DNA from: Morchella semilibera
Taxonomy: Eukaryota; Ascomycota; Pezizomycetes; Pezizales; Morchellaceae
DNA: 64,000 bases
Assembly (NCBI GenBank): GCA_009192285.1
Contig: CM018609.1
Location: forward strand, 575,282-639,281
Direction: 5' to 3'
A program made the translations under genes and the position numbers. Positions within the stretch are counted from its first letter, which is position 1; each line of letters starts with the position of its first letter. The notes under the pieces were generated by a model. That model had not been told where the DNA came from. It searched no databases and saw nothing but the letters and a program-made list of their open reading frames with translations. Shown piece by piece: positions 1 through 13,900 of this stretch.

Positions 1-250
1 CGGTGGGGGGGTGGGCGGTAGACGTGGGGGAAGACAGTTCCATAAGGGTGTCAAGGCGCCGAAGCCGGCGGATAAGGCGAGGGATGACTATGAAGTTAGG
101 AAGAAGAGATATTCGGAGGCGAAGGAGAAGGGTCTAGTGAAGGAGTCGGTGAAGAGTGAGTTGAAGAGTAGGGAGCAGATCAGGAAGGACCTGAAGTTGA
201 AACAGAGGAGGAGAGAAAAGAATGCAAGGCCTCAGAGGAAGAGGAATTAG
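1..250 (+). CDS. DBP10: DBP10 ATP-dependent RNA helicase, C-terminal end (partial)
   Basis: This is the last 82 or so codons of a gene that begins outside the window; the reading frame is open from base 2 and stops with TAG at 248-250. The protein is very basic and carries the tail typical of the DBP10/DDX54 family of DEAD-box helicases: a Gly/Arg-rich patch, then KAPKPADKARDDYEVRKKR, and a final REKNARPQRKRN. In the family this follows the DBP10CT domain, and the protein works in the nucleolus in 60S ribosome assembly. The helicase core is not visible here, so the call rests on the tail alone. No start codon should be taken from this window; the GTG at 11 is just an internal valine. Confidence 0.8.
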   Translation, partial: GGGVGGRRGGRQFHKGVKAPKPADKARDDYEVRKKRYSEAKEKGLVKESVKSELKSREQIRKDLKLKQRRREKNARPQRKRN

Positions 251-2543
251 ACGGTCAGTCAAGGGCTTATAGTTGGAAATAATCTTTTTTTTCTTTTTTT
301 CTTTTGTACTTTAAACAAGGGGGTTAATCAAAAAGTTTACATATATGTTGTCAATGATCAACACAGTATTATCGGCCATGTTATAATTCTGATTATGATG
401 TTGTGATGATGTGTGTTGTATTACTTTCCTGGACGAAGGTGCAGATTTCGGCCAGAATGCCAAATCGAAATTCTCGATTTTCCGATTTATCGATTTTCAC
501 CTGCGGCGTGGCTGCTTCACCAAGAATCCGGTATAGGAAACTGTAAGAAAATAAGCTCAGAGGCACAGAAGAAGAAGAAAAAACAGCACTACAACCCACC
601 GTTCACCAGCAGCGACAAGCACGAATGTTAACTTGTAGCAGTACCCATTGTGTAAGCAGTGCAGGAAAAGGGAATAATAAAACATGATATGCCCGACGAT
701 AACTGCTTATTCCTCCCCCCCCCCCCTAATTTAGAGAGTATGCGTTCTGTTTGACATGCGTATGGGAAATAAATAGCGCCTGCTGTCCGCGGCCGTCCGG
801 CCAACCAAAAAAGCAACGACTCGATGCCACCATCACCAAAAAGCCAAGTTATGTATGTATGTATGCACCCAGCGCCGCGGCGGCCAGGACGACGTCGAGT
901 TTTTACTGGCGGGTATTTATTACTGCCACACCCTCCTCCTTCCCCTCAAAAGGTGAGATCGGCCTACTTTGCGACCCAGTGGGCTGGTTACAGTATCTGG
1001 TAATGGTGGCGCATATCTCTGCTCTACACAGCTGGAAAGGGACGGGGGCAGGGGAGTGAGGTGAGGTGGGTGAGCTCATGAAGAAAAAAATGAAACACAT
1101 CGAGGGGGATCTGCAAGCGCCAATAGCGCGTTTGAGAGATCCTACAAAGGCGCTGCCTGCCTGCTGAAGAAAGTTTCCTTAGGAGAGACCTAATATAAAA
1201 AATCTATGTATGTACTCTAAACCTGAGTTGTTATTGTTGTTGTTGTTGTTGTTGCAATTTATTAGAGTGTATGTGTGTTTTTGACCCCTCTCGTATGTAC
1301 CTGAGGTACATACTCTGAATTTGTAGACATGATTGAGGACAGACGACAGACAGACAGAGGTGAGCATGGATGGATGGATGGGAACAATTGGAATGTTTCC
1401 GGGACGGGCTGGGGATATGCGTTGACTGGCGGAGGTGCGTCCGTGTGAATGGGGAAAGTACCTAGTTGAAGATTTCTAGGGGGGAGTTGTGGCAGCCATG
1501 GGGTGGATGGCCACCGCAATCCACTGCCTGGGGATCTACAGGGATTGATGGAACGCCCCAGCGCCTCTCTCCTTCTCTCTCCTCCACGGCTTGACCCCTG
1601 CGGCTATTGGTGAGGAGAGCACTTTGCAATTGGAGAAGAGGAGCAAAGATCTGCCTGAGTTTGGAACAGAACATCTCTCCTTCACCTGTCTGTGAGAGAC
1701 AGACGGCCCAAGAAGCCATGATCGATCGGTCTCCCGGTCTGCGAGGAAAATATAGTGGCCAACCTGCTCTAGAGGTACATGAAGATAGACAGAAGAGCTG
1801 CACAACGCGTCTTCCCCCACCCCCCCCCCCCCTCACTCGTTCTTACTATCCATACACCCCCGCCCAGTATTTGCCATCCATGAATTCGCTAAATTGAAGC
1901 TGTCGTCCGCATCTTGTCCCCTACCCGCCTCCCTCCTTTTCTTTCTTGGTTGTTCTGCTTCTCTGAGGTGTTTTCTGTTCTTCGTCTTCTTCTTCTTCCT
2001 CTCTTTTTCCTTCTTCTTCTTCTTCTCTCGTTAATTAAGAAAGATAACTGTCATCATCATCATCATCATCATCGTCGTACATACAGAAACATCTATAGTT
2101 ATCACAGGAAGAACCAAAGAAAGGAAAAGAAGAAGTTACCTTCAATTTAATTGCACCGGTTGCTGCTAGTTTTTCCCTTCACTTTCTATCGTTCCATCTA
2201 TTCTTAGGAATCTTTACTATTACTGCAGCTACCACCCCACAAACAAGAAAAAAACAACTTGCCCGCATTCGCTCTTGTTACCACCGTTGCCTCTCTCGCC
2301 CCACACTCCACACCCCTAAACAAAAAAAGAGAGGTCGAGAGCTACTACTAGAGCACCACTCCAAAAACCGACTGCCAATTGTTTATTTATTAACGGAAGC
2401 CCACACCCCCGACGACAAAGCACCACCCTATCACATCTGTCGTCGTCAGCTTTCTCCCTATAATAATCACCCCCCCAATCACAAATCCAGATTAACCATT
2501 ACATCCATCATCTTCCTCGATACTAAAAGCACCTTCAGCAATC
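251..2543. other. Intergenic: DBP10 3' flank and BAR-gene 5' flank
   Basis: I see no gene here. The stretch holds simple sequence: a GTT repeat at about 1230-1254, poly-C runs at about 714-726 and 1818-1832, and a CAT/ATC repeat at about 2051-2074. An inverted repeat GTATGTACC-TGA-GGTACATAC lies at about 1293-1313. The last 600 bases before 2544 are strongly pyrimidine-rich, as is common for fungal promoters and 5' leaders. No copy of TACATGTA or of the 17-bp bipartite motif was found. Confidence 0.6.
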
Positions 2544-4197
2544 ATGATGAACAAGGTAAGCCCAATCGCTATCTAATCTACATTTCTGTCTGCACTGCGA
2601 TGCTAATTCTATGGTGGGGGAATTTGCAGAAGCTCGACAGGCTCAAGCAATGGGCAGGTGAACGAATGGGAGGCGAGGTGAAAACCGGTGCATCAGATGA
2701 GTTCAAAAACCTGGAAATGGAGATGAATCTCCGACACGAAGGTACCACCATATCCTACCTGCCATAGACAATTTTTTGTTTGGGTGAGCGGGAGAGGAGT
2801 ACAGTCCGGTCTAACAATGCAACTATAGGAATGGAGAAGCTTCACAAGTCTATGGGTGTCTACATCCAATCTGTTTCGGCAAAGAAAGAGGGCGAGGCAA
2901 GGGAGAAGATGCTGCCTGTTGATGTCTTGGCACAGACAATGATCAACCATGGAGAGGAATTCGAGCAGGATAGCTTATTCGGGAATTGTCTCATTAGTAT
3001 GCTCCCGTCCCCCTCGCCTAGTGTACTACCTGCGTTGATCTTCCGACTGACGTCTTCAAGAAATGGGACAGGCGAATGAGAAGATTGCTAGGATACAGGA
3101 TGCCTACGTAGCGTCAGCCAGCGAGAGCTGGCTCGAGTCGTTGGAACGATCGCTAGCTCAACTCAAGGAATACCAGGTAAGGAAACATGCGGCATGTGCC
3201 GAACCAGTGCAGTTACTGATCCCCCAACGTTTCTAGGCTGCTCGTAAGAAGCTTGAGTCTCGAAGACTTGCCTACGACGCAACCCTGTCCAAGATGCAGA
3301 AGCAGAAGCGCGAGGACTTCCGTGTTGAAGAAGAGCTGCGGGCTCAGCGCATCAAGTACGAGGAGTCTAGCGAGGATGTTTACCGTCGAATGGGTGATAT
3401 TCAGGAGTCGGAGGCCGAATCAATGGCAGACTTGGGCGCATTCCTGGATGCGGAGCTCGAGTACCATGATAGGTGCAGGGACATTTTGATGAATGTTAGA
3501 CGGAGTTGGCCGGCCGGGTACTAAGATCCCGTCATTACCTCATTCGGTGGTCCGAGAGCTAACTGTTATAATTAGATCAGCCACGAGCAAGGCTAAGCGG
3601 ACCCGCTCCCGCTCGGAGACGGCCCATGCCTTCACTGGAAATGGAGCCCGTGAGCGCGAGGAGTCCCCACCACCGCCCGTGGCGGAACGTCCGTCCATCC
3701 GCTCCCGCCACAACGCCGGTTCACCCGAGTCGGAGAGATCCGGCCAGTACCGTCTTCCAACACCAGACCACCGCGATGAAAGGCTCACGCAGAAACCAGT
3801 GTTTCAGAGGACAAATACTGCTCCTGTAGGGCGCAATTATGATTCTATGGGGTCCGAGAGGATGGGAAGAAGTGGATCAGACCAAGGAGCACCACCACCA
3901 CTACCTTCGCAGCGTAGCTTACGACCGGTCAACACGGAGGTGTTCGCTGACAGCACAAATTCTTCGGTTCACAGCTCCCCGGATAGGCACACATATGACG
4001 ACCGTTCTTCTTCCCCGGCGAGATCAAACACACCAATTAGTGGGAAGTTGAGGAGTATTAGTGCCTCGTACACGCCAGCCACAAACAGCGCGAGGAAGCA
4101 GCCTCCTCCACCACCTCCTGTGAGTAGAGGTCTGAAAAAGCCTCCACCACCGCCTCCAGTGAAAAGGTCGGCGTTAGCAAGTGTAAGCACCGAATAA
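2544..4197 (+). CDS. BAR-domain protein with proline-rich C-terminus
   Basis: Six exons read 2544-2555, 2630-2741, 2829-2996, 3061-3176, 3237-3517 and 3576-4197. The first carries only MMNK, so the start lies in a 12-base coding exon; a second ATG follows at 2547. The first 240 or so residues form an N-BAR-like helical domain, opening with KLDRLKQWAGERMGGEVKT and running through long amphipathic helices (YIQSVSAKK, WLESLERSLAQLKEYQ, RKKLESRRLAYDA). BAR domains dimerise into curved scaffolds on membranes and act in endocytosis and vesicle traffic. The rest is low-complexity, Ser/Arg/Pro-rich, with two PPPPPP runs near the end that could bind SH3 or profilin partners. No SH3 domain is visible, which separates it from Rvs167. 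It resembles the endophilin-like BAR proteins of Pezizomycotina. Exon joins agree in frame; the last intron uses GTACTA with a GCTAAC branch site. Confidence 0.85.
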
Positions 4198-6883
4198 GGG
4201 TTACCATCCTTTTCTTTGTTTCTCCTCTTGCGTCTTACGAGTTTCGTTTTTATCCTAGCCACGAGAATAAAAAGGACTTTTATCTCTGCCTTTTCAAAAG
4301 GTAATTGGAGGAAGGGCGGCAATTGTTTGGGTTGTTTTTACCGTTGTATAGGTGTAGTGGGCAGTGATAACAAGTCTTTTTTTTTCTTCTCTTTTTTTTG
4401 TTTGACCGAGTTTTTCTTCAGTGTGCATTTTTTTCTCAGCAGGCGGGTAGGATAGAAATATGTAGGGTTGGTTTAAAGTTACTCTTTGGGCCCAAAAGTT
4501 GGCATATGCAATGGTTATGGGGTTGCGGGGGGAGGGAAGGGTCAATGATCGATCGTCTAGTAACCATTAATAAAAATAACTGACAGTGTCTATCTCCCAC
4601 AAAAACCTGTCTGTTTTTTCTCTCACCAATTAAGCTCGCGGTGACCAAATCAACGGAGAACATACGTGCCTACCTAGCTAGATTTGCCTATGTAATACGA
4701 CGCGGTATTCAATTTACCGAGGATAATCAAATGCCCGGCTCCCCCGCATCTTTTTTATTTTCCGTTTTTACCGGGGGGAGGGTGGCTTTCCTGTTTTTAT
4801 CCCCCCCTGGGCTCTCGGGGGCCGACCGGCTTGACCGGCGGCCCGGGAGGGAGGACACGTAGAGTACTATACATATGGCGCCCAGAGTCTAAAACCTACA
4901 CCTCGTCTCAAATCCCTAATGCTTTTCACCATAACACAAAGCCTTCAAAAACTACATTCTCATAAAGACAACCTGCCTGGGCCTAGGTGAATATGGCCCC
5001 GCCCGTATCACCAAAAATATGTGTTGCCGGGTTTTATTGCCGCCAAGAAAACCTCACTTGAGATGCTGGGCGCCATACCATACTTACCTGTATTGACATG
5101 ACGCCAAGGTCATCATCGGTGGCCCTGGTTACAGGTTACAGGTTACACACCCCTCCTCCCCTCTCGCGGGGGGGCAGGCAGGGCTGCAGATTCATTACCA
5201 CGCCTTATGCAGGTTGGCGGCGCAGGCGTCGTGCGGGGTGGGAGGGGTGGAAAGAAGCTTTCGGGGGTCGGGCCGGTTTGGCGGGACTACTGTGTTGGTT
5301 GTAGGTTTGTAACGTATTGTGGGGCATGTAGGGGTCGGTTTTGTGCGAGTGATGGCGTGTGAAGAAGCAGAGTGAGAGGTTGTGCTGGAAGGGTTAGGGG
5401 TGCACTGGTTGGCTACATGTGTATATGTAGCTTGGCACTGAATTTTAATTGCTTTCCTCGAAGAGACGCTACCGCGCCCGGGGCCCTCTGGTAATTGGGG
5501 CCTGGGAAGGGTCTGGGGGCCTGGTGGGGTATCCGGTCGGGCTTGTTGGTGATACAGGGGAAGAGTGTATACAGTGCTGGTGGCTCATTAGTATACATAC
5601 ATGTACCTTGTCTTGTTATGTTGCAAACCACCCAGAGCCGTGTCGGGGCGGGGCGCGCCGTGCTTCTTTGCCGCCTGTTGGGGCTGGACTAGCTGTGGGT
5701 AGGGCTGGTCCATGTAGCTAGCCCGTCTCTCCCAGATCTAAGGCGACCATGCAGGAGGAGCGGAAGGAAAGATTCCCCAACTGCATTCATTATTACTTTG
5801 GTGAGGGGCTACAGGCCCAGGTAGGTATCAAGCACCGCCCGCCCCCTATGTGAGGTCGTTTTACCCTAGCGCTTTTGTTCCCGGGGTAGGTACATACACT
5901 CACGAGCCATCACTCGATCGACCGGCGGGCCCTAAACCCTCTTTCCTGCTCTCCTTCCTTCCTTCCTTCCTTATTTCCTTCCTTACTTAAGCCACTATAT
6001 ACATGTTGCACTCCCCCCTCCAACAAACAGATCCCATAGTATAGACTAGACTATACGATACGCCCCCCCCCCCCACCACCACACCACCACTAGCTCCAAG
6101 CACGAAGGCCGGGCCGCACCGACACCCACGGCCCGGACGAGCGAGAGAGGGCCCACGACCCGTACGAGGGTTATATGTAGAGTCGCCCTAGGCCCGCCAC
6201 CAACAGTTCGGTCCCGTGGCGGTGGTGGAGAGTATATGCAAGTACATGTAGATATGGGTGATAGATGGAGCCTACGCATCTATTTGCGGGCGGGTTACCG
6301 GTGGGGGACTGGATTCTTGGCGCACGCGAGTGACGGGTTGTGATCAGTGGCTACATGTATTTAGCTCCCCAGCAGTCAGTCCAACTGGCAGAACAGCAAA
6401 CCACGATGTAATTAAGGGGCCATCACTACTACAAGACTATCACACACAACAAAGGGAGGAAAAAGTGGTTCCATGAATACCATAATATTGGCGCTCACTA
6501 ATAGCTGGCGTAAAATTACATCTACATCTTCATCTCAGCTCACTACCACGATTCTAGAGTACACAAAGCCCATGTCGTACAAGGATAAAATAGGAAAGAC
6601 ATTTAAGATGCAACACCACCCATAACATATGATAATAAAAAGGAGATTATGATATTATACAAGCTAGTGCGCGCTATATGGAGCACTATATAGGATAGAT
6701 GATGGGAGGAGGTAGAGGTACTTATCCGAGCCAAAATAACAATAAAGAAAAGAAAAAAGAAAAGAAAAAAAGTCATAACCCAAATCCCACCATTTAAAAA
6801 GCCATAATCAAATCAAATAAAAATAATAAAAGAAACTCGTCCCACCGTCGTTACTCCTCCCCGCGAAATCTCACGCCACACAT
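4198..6883. other. Intergenic between BAR gene and ABC transporter
   Basis: No gene is supported. The stretch holds three tandem GGTTACA units at about 5128-5148, a TTCC microsatellite at about 5948-5980, and a hairpin GCTACAT/ATGTAGC at about 5412-5431. Palindrome TACATGTA occurs at 5598, 6243 and 6352. The 17-bp bipartite motif occurs at 5346-5362 and 6327-6343 (as CGAGTGAY-N5-RTGA on the plus strand) and at 5900-5916 (opposite orientation). The AT-rich 6480-6883 part is the 3' flank of the transporter. Confidence 0.55.
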
Positions 6884-9800
6884 CTACTCATTCTTCCCCA
6901 AGCTCTGCATATTGACAAGCTCAAAGTATTTCCCCTTCTTCGACAGTAGCTCCGCGTGCGTGCCCGACTCAACAACCTTTCCGGCATCAAACACGTAGAT
7001 GACATCTGCCTTCTGGATCGTACTGAGCCGGTGCGCCACGGCGATCGTGGTTCGCCCCTTCGCGGCCGCGTCGAGCGCCGCTTGCACGACCTTCTCGCTC
7101 TCCGAGTCGAGCGCGCTCGTCGCCTCGTCGAGTAGTAGGATCTTGGGGTTTCGGATGAGGGCGCGGGCGATAGCGATACGTTGTTTCTGGCCGCCGGAGA
7201 GGAGGGCACCTTTGGAGCCGCAGACGGTCGAGAAGCCTTCGGGTAATGACATCTGGGGTTTGTGTTAGCTTACTGTAAGGGGGGGAAGGAAGGAGAAGGG
7301 GCGCTTACAATAAAGTCATAGATGTTGGCAGCTTTACATGCTGCGACCACCTCCTCGTCGGGAATAACCTCCCGCGCGCCACCAAGCAAGATATTCTCCC
7401 TGATAGTCCCCTGGTAGAGCGTCGGCTCCTGGCTCACAAGCGCAATATGTTTCCTGTACTCGTTGATCTTGAGGGTAGAGATCTCGCGGCCGTCGACAAA
7501 CACGCCTCCAGCAAGGGGGTTATAGAAGCGCTCAATAAGGGATATAGTCGTACTCTTACCACACCCGGAGGGTCCCACGAGCGCAACGTACTGGCCGGGC
7601 TTAACGACGAGGTCGAGGCCGCGCAGAACGGGCTGTTCGGGCCTAGTCGGGTAGCGGAAGTGCACATCGCGGAACTCGACGGCTCCGTCCATGGTTTCCA
7701 CCGGCGCACCTTCATCGCTCCACGTATCAATCTCTGGGACGCGGTCGAATAGTTTCTTGAGCTCTGACGCCGCAGCGCGGGCCTTGCCCATGTCTGGTGC
7801 GAAGGAGAAGATTGTTCCGGCGGACTGGGCTCCAAAGATGATGGCCGCAAAGACGAGGAAGAACTGCCCCATGTTGTACTCGCCGGTCTTGATGAGCGTG
7901 CCACCGTACCAGAAGCCGAGCGCAATGCAGAGGAACATGAGTGACTGGGAGGCGGCGTAGAGAGAGGATGAAGTGAGGATGGAAACGAGCGACTTCTTGG
8001 CTTGCGCCTTGAGCTGCTCGTGGTAGATTCCCCAGACGTCCTTCTCGCGGGTGAGGGATGCGACAGTGCGGATTGCGGCAGTGGCTTCGCAGGCGAAGGA
8101 TGCGGAGGATTCGTAGGCCCTCTTGCTGCGTTGTTGGAACCGGATAAGCATGAAGAAGCGCAGGAAACCGCAGGCAAGGAGGATTGGAATTGTGGCAGTG
8201 CAGACGAGTGCGAGCTTCCATCCGATGGCGCAGGAGACGGCGATGGCGGCGACGAGCGTTGTGGAGACTATAAGAAGCGTTCCGAGAGTCACGCCGGATA
8301 TACCACTGAGGTGCGTAGTCTCGGTAGACAGGAAAGAAGTCAGAGCACCGGTGCTGTTCTCCTCGCGGTCAAAGTACCCAATCTCCTGGCGGAGGATTGT
8401 GCGGAACGCACGATCACGGACACGGCGGACCAGGCGCTCTGAGCAGAGGGCGAAAGCGACTCCCTGGCAGAGATAGGCAAGTAGTTGGACAATCGCAAGC
8501 ATGAGATACATAAGTGACCAGAAGTTCGCATCCTTCCTGAGCTGGCCATAGTTTGACGGGGGCTGCGAGAGGGCGACAATGGACTTTGAGAAGAAAACTG
8601 CCTGAGTAGGATATCCACCACCAGCAATGATGGAGAAGAAGAGACCAACAGCCATGTAGAACTTTTCTGTCTTGTTGAAACCGGCCGTGAGCTTAATCAG
8701 CGTCCATAATGAGTACTCGGGGTTCTTCTCAGCGGAGCGGTTTGCGAGTGCCAAAGAGCTCTTCGACTTTGAGGTTGCGGTGCGGCCGAGCTTGTTGCCG
8801 AGTTCGAGGTCCTCAGGGTCCACCGGCTTGCCGCCCTTGGTGCTGGCATGAGTGAGTGTCAATTTCAATTTCTCATCATCGTCGATGTCCTCGTCCTCGT
8901 TACCAATGGCCAGTGCCGCGCTATCATTGGCAGCAGAGATGCGCTGCGCCTCAACCAGCTTAAAGTAAGCGCCCTTGCGCTCAAGCAAGATATCATGGGT
9001 GCCAGATTCAACGATTTCTCCGTTCATCATGACAATAATGTTGTCCGCAGTCTTGATAGTCGACAATCTGTGCGCAATAACAATCGTAGTCCGGCCCTTC
9101 GATGCCGCATCAAGCGCGGCCTGCACAACGCCCTCTGAGCGGGTATCGAGCGCAGAAGTAGCCTCATCAAGCAACAAAATCTTGGGGTCAGAAACGATAG
9201 CGCGGGCAATAGCGATACGCTGTTTCTGCCCACCAGACATGAGGAACCCGCGCTCACCGACGTTCGTCTCGTAGCCCTCAGGGAGGGTGCGGATGAAGCC
9301 GTCGGCGTTGGACATGATACAGGCCTTGGTAACAAGCTCACGCTTCTCCTCCTCCGGTGCGTTCTCATACTTTGTCCCAATAAGACCATGGCAGACATTC
9401 CCGAAGATGGTAGTTCCAAAGAGCACCGGTTCCTGCGACACAAGCGAGATGTTCTCTCTCAACCAGCGGAGGTTCAACGTCGAGATATCGTGTCCGTCGA
9501 GCAGCACCTGCCCGCCGACGGGGTCGTAAAACCGCTCCACAAGGCCAATGATCGTCGACTTTCCGGACCCAGACGCACCAACCAGCGCAGTCACCTTCCC
9601 GGCTGGGATCACAACATTCATATTCTTGATAACCTCGACCTCTGGGCGCGATGGGTAGATATGTTTAATGTTCCTTAATTCGATGGTTCCCTGGACCTCT
9701 GGCAGCTTCGCACCTTCCTCCGATGCCGGATCAAGCGGTGACACACGATCAATCGTCGAAAAAATCTTAGCCGCAGCCGCCACCGCCGTCCCAAACGCCT

Positions 9801-10960
9801 GAATATTCGGTGCCACATTCCCAAGCGAGAAGGCACCGATCAATACTGCCAATAGGACCGTGAGAATAGAGGACAAGTTCGTATCTCCAGAGACTAGGAA
9901 GCGACTCCCTTGCCAGAATGCCAGTCCGTAGTTGAGGTACACAATGCACATCATGAACCCCAGCATCACAGCCAGTGATATCTTCATCTTGAGTCCCCAC
10001 TTCTCCGCAACCCTCAGATGCTCATCATACATCTTTGCGAGCTTCTCCTGCGTGCTGAACGCCGTCGTGTTCCTAATCGACGAGAAGACCTCCTCGACTA
10101 CTGTTCCGCCCTCCGCATACGACGCCAACGATTGTTTGTTGTACTTAACCATGAACGTTGACCCTATACCCATGATGAGTGTGATCGCCGCAACTGTCGA
10201 GAGCAGGATCAGCGTCAGCTTCCAACTCTTGATGAAGCCGATGATGAAGGCCGTGAAGAATGTTGCCAGAGCCGTGAGCGTAAGCCCAATCTTCTCCGAG
10301 ATTCCCTCCTGGATCAGGTTTGTGTCAGCCGTGATGCGGGTCGTAATCTCGCCGGCACCGAGTTTGTCGAAGAAGGCGACGTTCTGGCGGAGGATGGCGG
10401 CGAGGTAATGCTCACGGATCTTCTGGCCCATGTGTTCGCCGCAGTAGATGAATGCCACCGTCTCGAAGTAGACCATGACGAACTCGCCGACGGCCATGTA
10501 TATGAAATAACTATTCCACTATCAGAATAACTTCCCCAAAACACAGCCAAAAGAGAAAAAAGCACAAAAATACTCACATAGTAAACCGATTAATCTCACT
10601 CTGCATATGCTCTGGCGTAATAGTCCCCAACGCAAAGTCCTGAAACACGCCCGCCAACTGTCCAAACACGACCGTCATAAGCGGCATGACCGCTCCTGCA
10701 ATAATACTCGCCAAACACGCCGTCGCGATCAATATCTTATCGTTCGTCGTCGCATATCTGAAAAGGGTAAAGTACGAAATCTTTGTCTCTGGGATCTCCA
10801 GCTGCCGCCTCACAATTGCCGCCTCCGACTCTGGTAGATGTGCCAGCGGGTCCTCTTCGCCAGAGGTAGAGCTAGCAGAGGCGGGGATTTTTATTGTGTG
10901 GGATTCAGGAGTGGTGGGGGTCATGGGAGTGATTGGCTCCTTCTCGGAGAGGGAGGCCAT
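6884..10960 (-). CDS. ABC transporter, full-length ABCB/Mdr1 type
   Basis: Three exons on the minus strand, 10960-10578, 10510-7309 and 7252-6884, encode 1317 residues in the order TMD-NBD-TMD-NBD. NBD1 has Walker [10 protein letters not shown] near residue 439, signature MSGGQKQR near 552 and Walker [13 protein letters not shown] near 572. NBD2 has Walker [10 protein letters not shown] near 1107, signature LSGGQKQR near 1213 and the same Walker B. All key residues are present, so both sites look active. The family (Pmd1 of fission yeast, Mdr1/AtrD of aspergilli) exports hydrophobic compounds through the plasma membrane and can confer drug resistance; the substrate cannot be read from sequence. 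The introns are 67 and 56 bp with GTGAGT and GTAAGC donors. The N-terminal 60 residues are Pro/Thr/Ser-rich and cytosolic. It stands alone, with no biosynthetic neighbours, so a general efflux role is likelier than a pathway-specific one. Confidence 0.95.
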
Positions 10961-13900
10961 TGTGGAGTGGGACTACGTGGTCCGGGGGAGTGTATTATTT
11001 TTGGTTTTGTTCTATGAGATGGTGTGTGGGTATGTAGCTCCTTTTATAGATATATGTATTGTGATTATATTGTGGACTTGTATGGGGGATCTCCTGTGGG
11101 CAGATATGTAGACGGTTAGCGATACTACTTCTAATAAATTGTCAGGGCAAGCTCAATCTCAAGCTTAAGCTTTCTGCGTGTGCACGATCCTCGGCCTGCC
11201 ACAGACATGCGCCGGCTAGATTTGGCGGGGGAGGGCTTGTGTGCAGTTGGTAGTTGGTAGGTGGGGTGGTAGTGGGTTGCTGGGTTTTAACTGACCTTAT
11301 CCGTCTCAAACTATCGTTTTCGGCAGGTTGACCAGGGATGGATAGAAGAGAGAGGAAGAAAGGGAGAGAGGGAGGGAGAGGGAGAGAGAGAGAGAGAGAG
11401 AGAGAAAAGGCAGATGAAATCAGAGAGCACTGTAACAGGAAGCTACAGGTCCTGAAGAGACAGAGAGAGTGAGAATGAACGAACTGATCTAAACAGTACT
11501 GGTCGACTGAAGAGGGAAAGAAAAAAATAAATAAGGGAAAATACTGCTCGTTAAGTATCAAACCTTCAATTCCACTTGACAAGGGGATAAATGTGGGTTT
11601 CTATATAGTCACCAACTTAATCTTAACTTCCTTCATGAAATCTCGGAACGACGAACTTCCGAAGTTGTAGTGGTGGTGGTGATACAAGGAATAATAATAA
11701 TATTGGCCACCTCCCTTGAAGCCTTCCATTTCCCCCCACCCCACCACCAAGAAACAAGCAATAGGAGATACCTAATTGGGGTTGAGTACACTACGGCCCG
11801 AACTTTGACTTGCCGTACTTCCCATTCACCCTTCCCCCATGTCAGCAGAGATCTCACACCTGCTTTGCGTGCGCGCACACTCACACTATCACTCTTACTC
11901 ACAAGTACATGAAGTACATATAAGGTACATATAGGTTCCGTACCTATTCTGGAAATGGAGGTCTTTATTAATCTGTAGGGTCCTGCTTCGCTCTAAACGC
12001 CTGAAACACCCAAACACCCAGAACGCGTGGTTGCAAAGGTAGACTTTCCCGCAAATGGCTAACCCTTCGCTAAATTATAAACTGTCACCCTTCGATAGAT
12101 CCTAGCGCAGCTCAGGAGAAACACAAAAACCGCCGGGAAATCGTCGTTCCGAAAAACATACATAATGCACATTGCCTCGAGCTCCAGTAACTCCCCTTTC
12201 ATTTTGCTGATGCGGCCCGCGCCAGCCAAGAGGAACGAAGTAAAGTATGTAAATATACAAGGAGGGGAAAAAAATAACATCGATATTTTTTTTCCCGCTT
12301 CCCCTTCCTCGTTAAGTGGTGGTCGTTTTTAATAAATATCCCCGTATGTTCATTGCATGAGAAGGCGAACCAGTCCCAATCTAAACCCAAGGCCCAAACC
12401 CGCCCTCCCCCCCCCCTTCCCCCAAGACGGAGTTCCGGCACTTTGGGACTCAAGAAGAAACAAGCTTTAGCTAGATGTCGACCAGCGATTGCGCTCGTAG
12501 CTTTTCGTATTCGCTTTTGCGACACCGGAACTCCGTAGACAATCAACCAAAAGGGGTGCTCTAGGATCAACCGCTGATTGGTTATAATTATCATTGATAG
12601 AAAGAATATCTCGGGCGAGAATGAAGGCAAATATGGTCAAGGTGAGGGCGATCGGTTGGCCTAAGCAGGGTCCATGGACCGTGCCACTGGCAAATGTGTC
12701 AATGGGTTCTGCAGACCGCATTCTTTGGCCTTATCCCGGGATAAATAAGAGTCATATTAAGACAGTCTCGATAGTTGTAACCAACCTTCTTCTAAGAGAT
12801 GTTAACGTTAAAGATAACCAATGGGGTTTTTTTTGTTGTTACACTCATGACTCTGCGTGTTATATATGACGTGATGTCACATATACTCCAAGTGCAGAAA
12901 TAAAGACATCTCTCGCTTGGGAACCCAAGCTAGTGAAAGGGCAGTTACACAAGGTCGACTCTCTATTACGCCAGACCAGTTAACAGCTTTCAGCTTAAGC
13001 CCGACGAGGAAGCACGGGCATCCCGACTACTCTGAACCCTTCTTGTCTTTCGCTGCTGCCTCTGTAGTCAGGTGATGATACCGATAAGGCTACGGGTCAT
13101 GAATCGTCACTCGCCCTGTTGCATGACTCATGGAACGCGGATATGGCTGCCGCACAAAGAATACCAGCAGCCTTAATATTGTCGGGACTGTACAAGAATA
13201 CCACGTAATAATAAGGTCCAGGAATAATTGTAACGTGGAATGTTTAGTCATCCAAGATCACTCGTATTTCACCATTCCAGTGGATGGTTGTTTACGTGTT
13301 GGATATGATATGATCTGGACGATCTAGTACATTTCCGGTGTTGTTTCTGATTAAGTGTCTTATTTGTGTGGATCTCCGTGAGTCAGTGGTGCCTTCGTAA
13401 ATATTATCACTATTAATGCAATTGGTGCCAACCTTAAGTCCGGCCCGTAAATACGCATTAGTGCCGGCGAAACCATTTCCCGGAGTAAAAGGCGCACATT
13501 CGTTCGCCAAAAGAAAAAAAAACATCGAGATTCTACCCCTTAGGTACTCAAGGAGTTTTTCAACGAATTCTCTCCATAGGTTTTTGAAATAAGTATTCAA
13601 AACGATGATTAGCACCCAGATGACCGTTTACATGCGTACGGCTTTCACGGATTTATATCAATAGTCCTTTTCCAAAGTTAATACCCTCACCTCCACCCCC
13701 CGCCCTCAATACTAGAGCGGCTTTTTCAACGAACACACTCCATAGACCCTTGAAACTGATCGTAAAAACGATGGTTAGTACCATGATAGACCTTTGCATG
13801 CGTGTGGAATTCATGGGATTATACCAATAGTTCTTTTCTAAAGTTCATACTTCCAACCCCACCCCACCCCCACCCTCAGTGCGTTTCGAACCATTACTCA

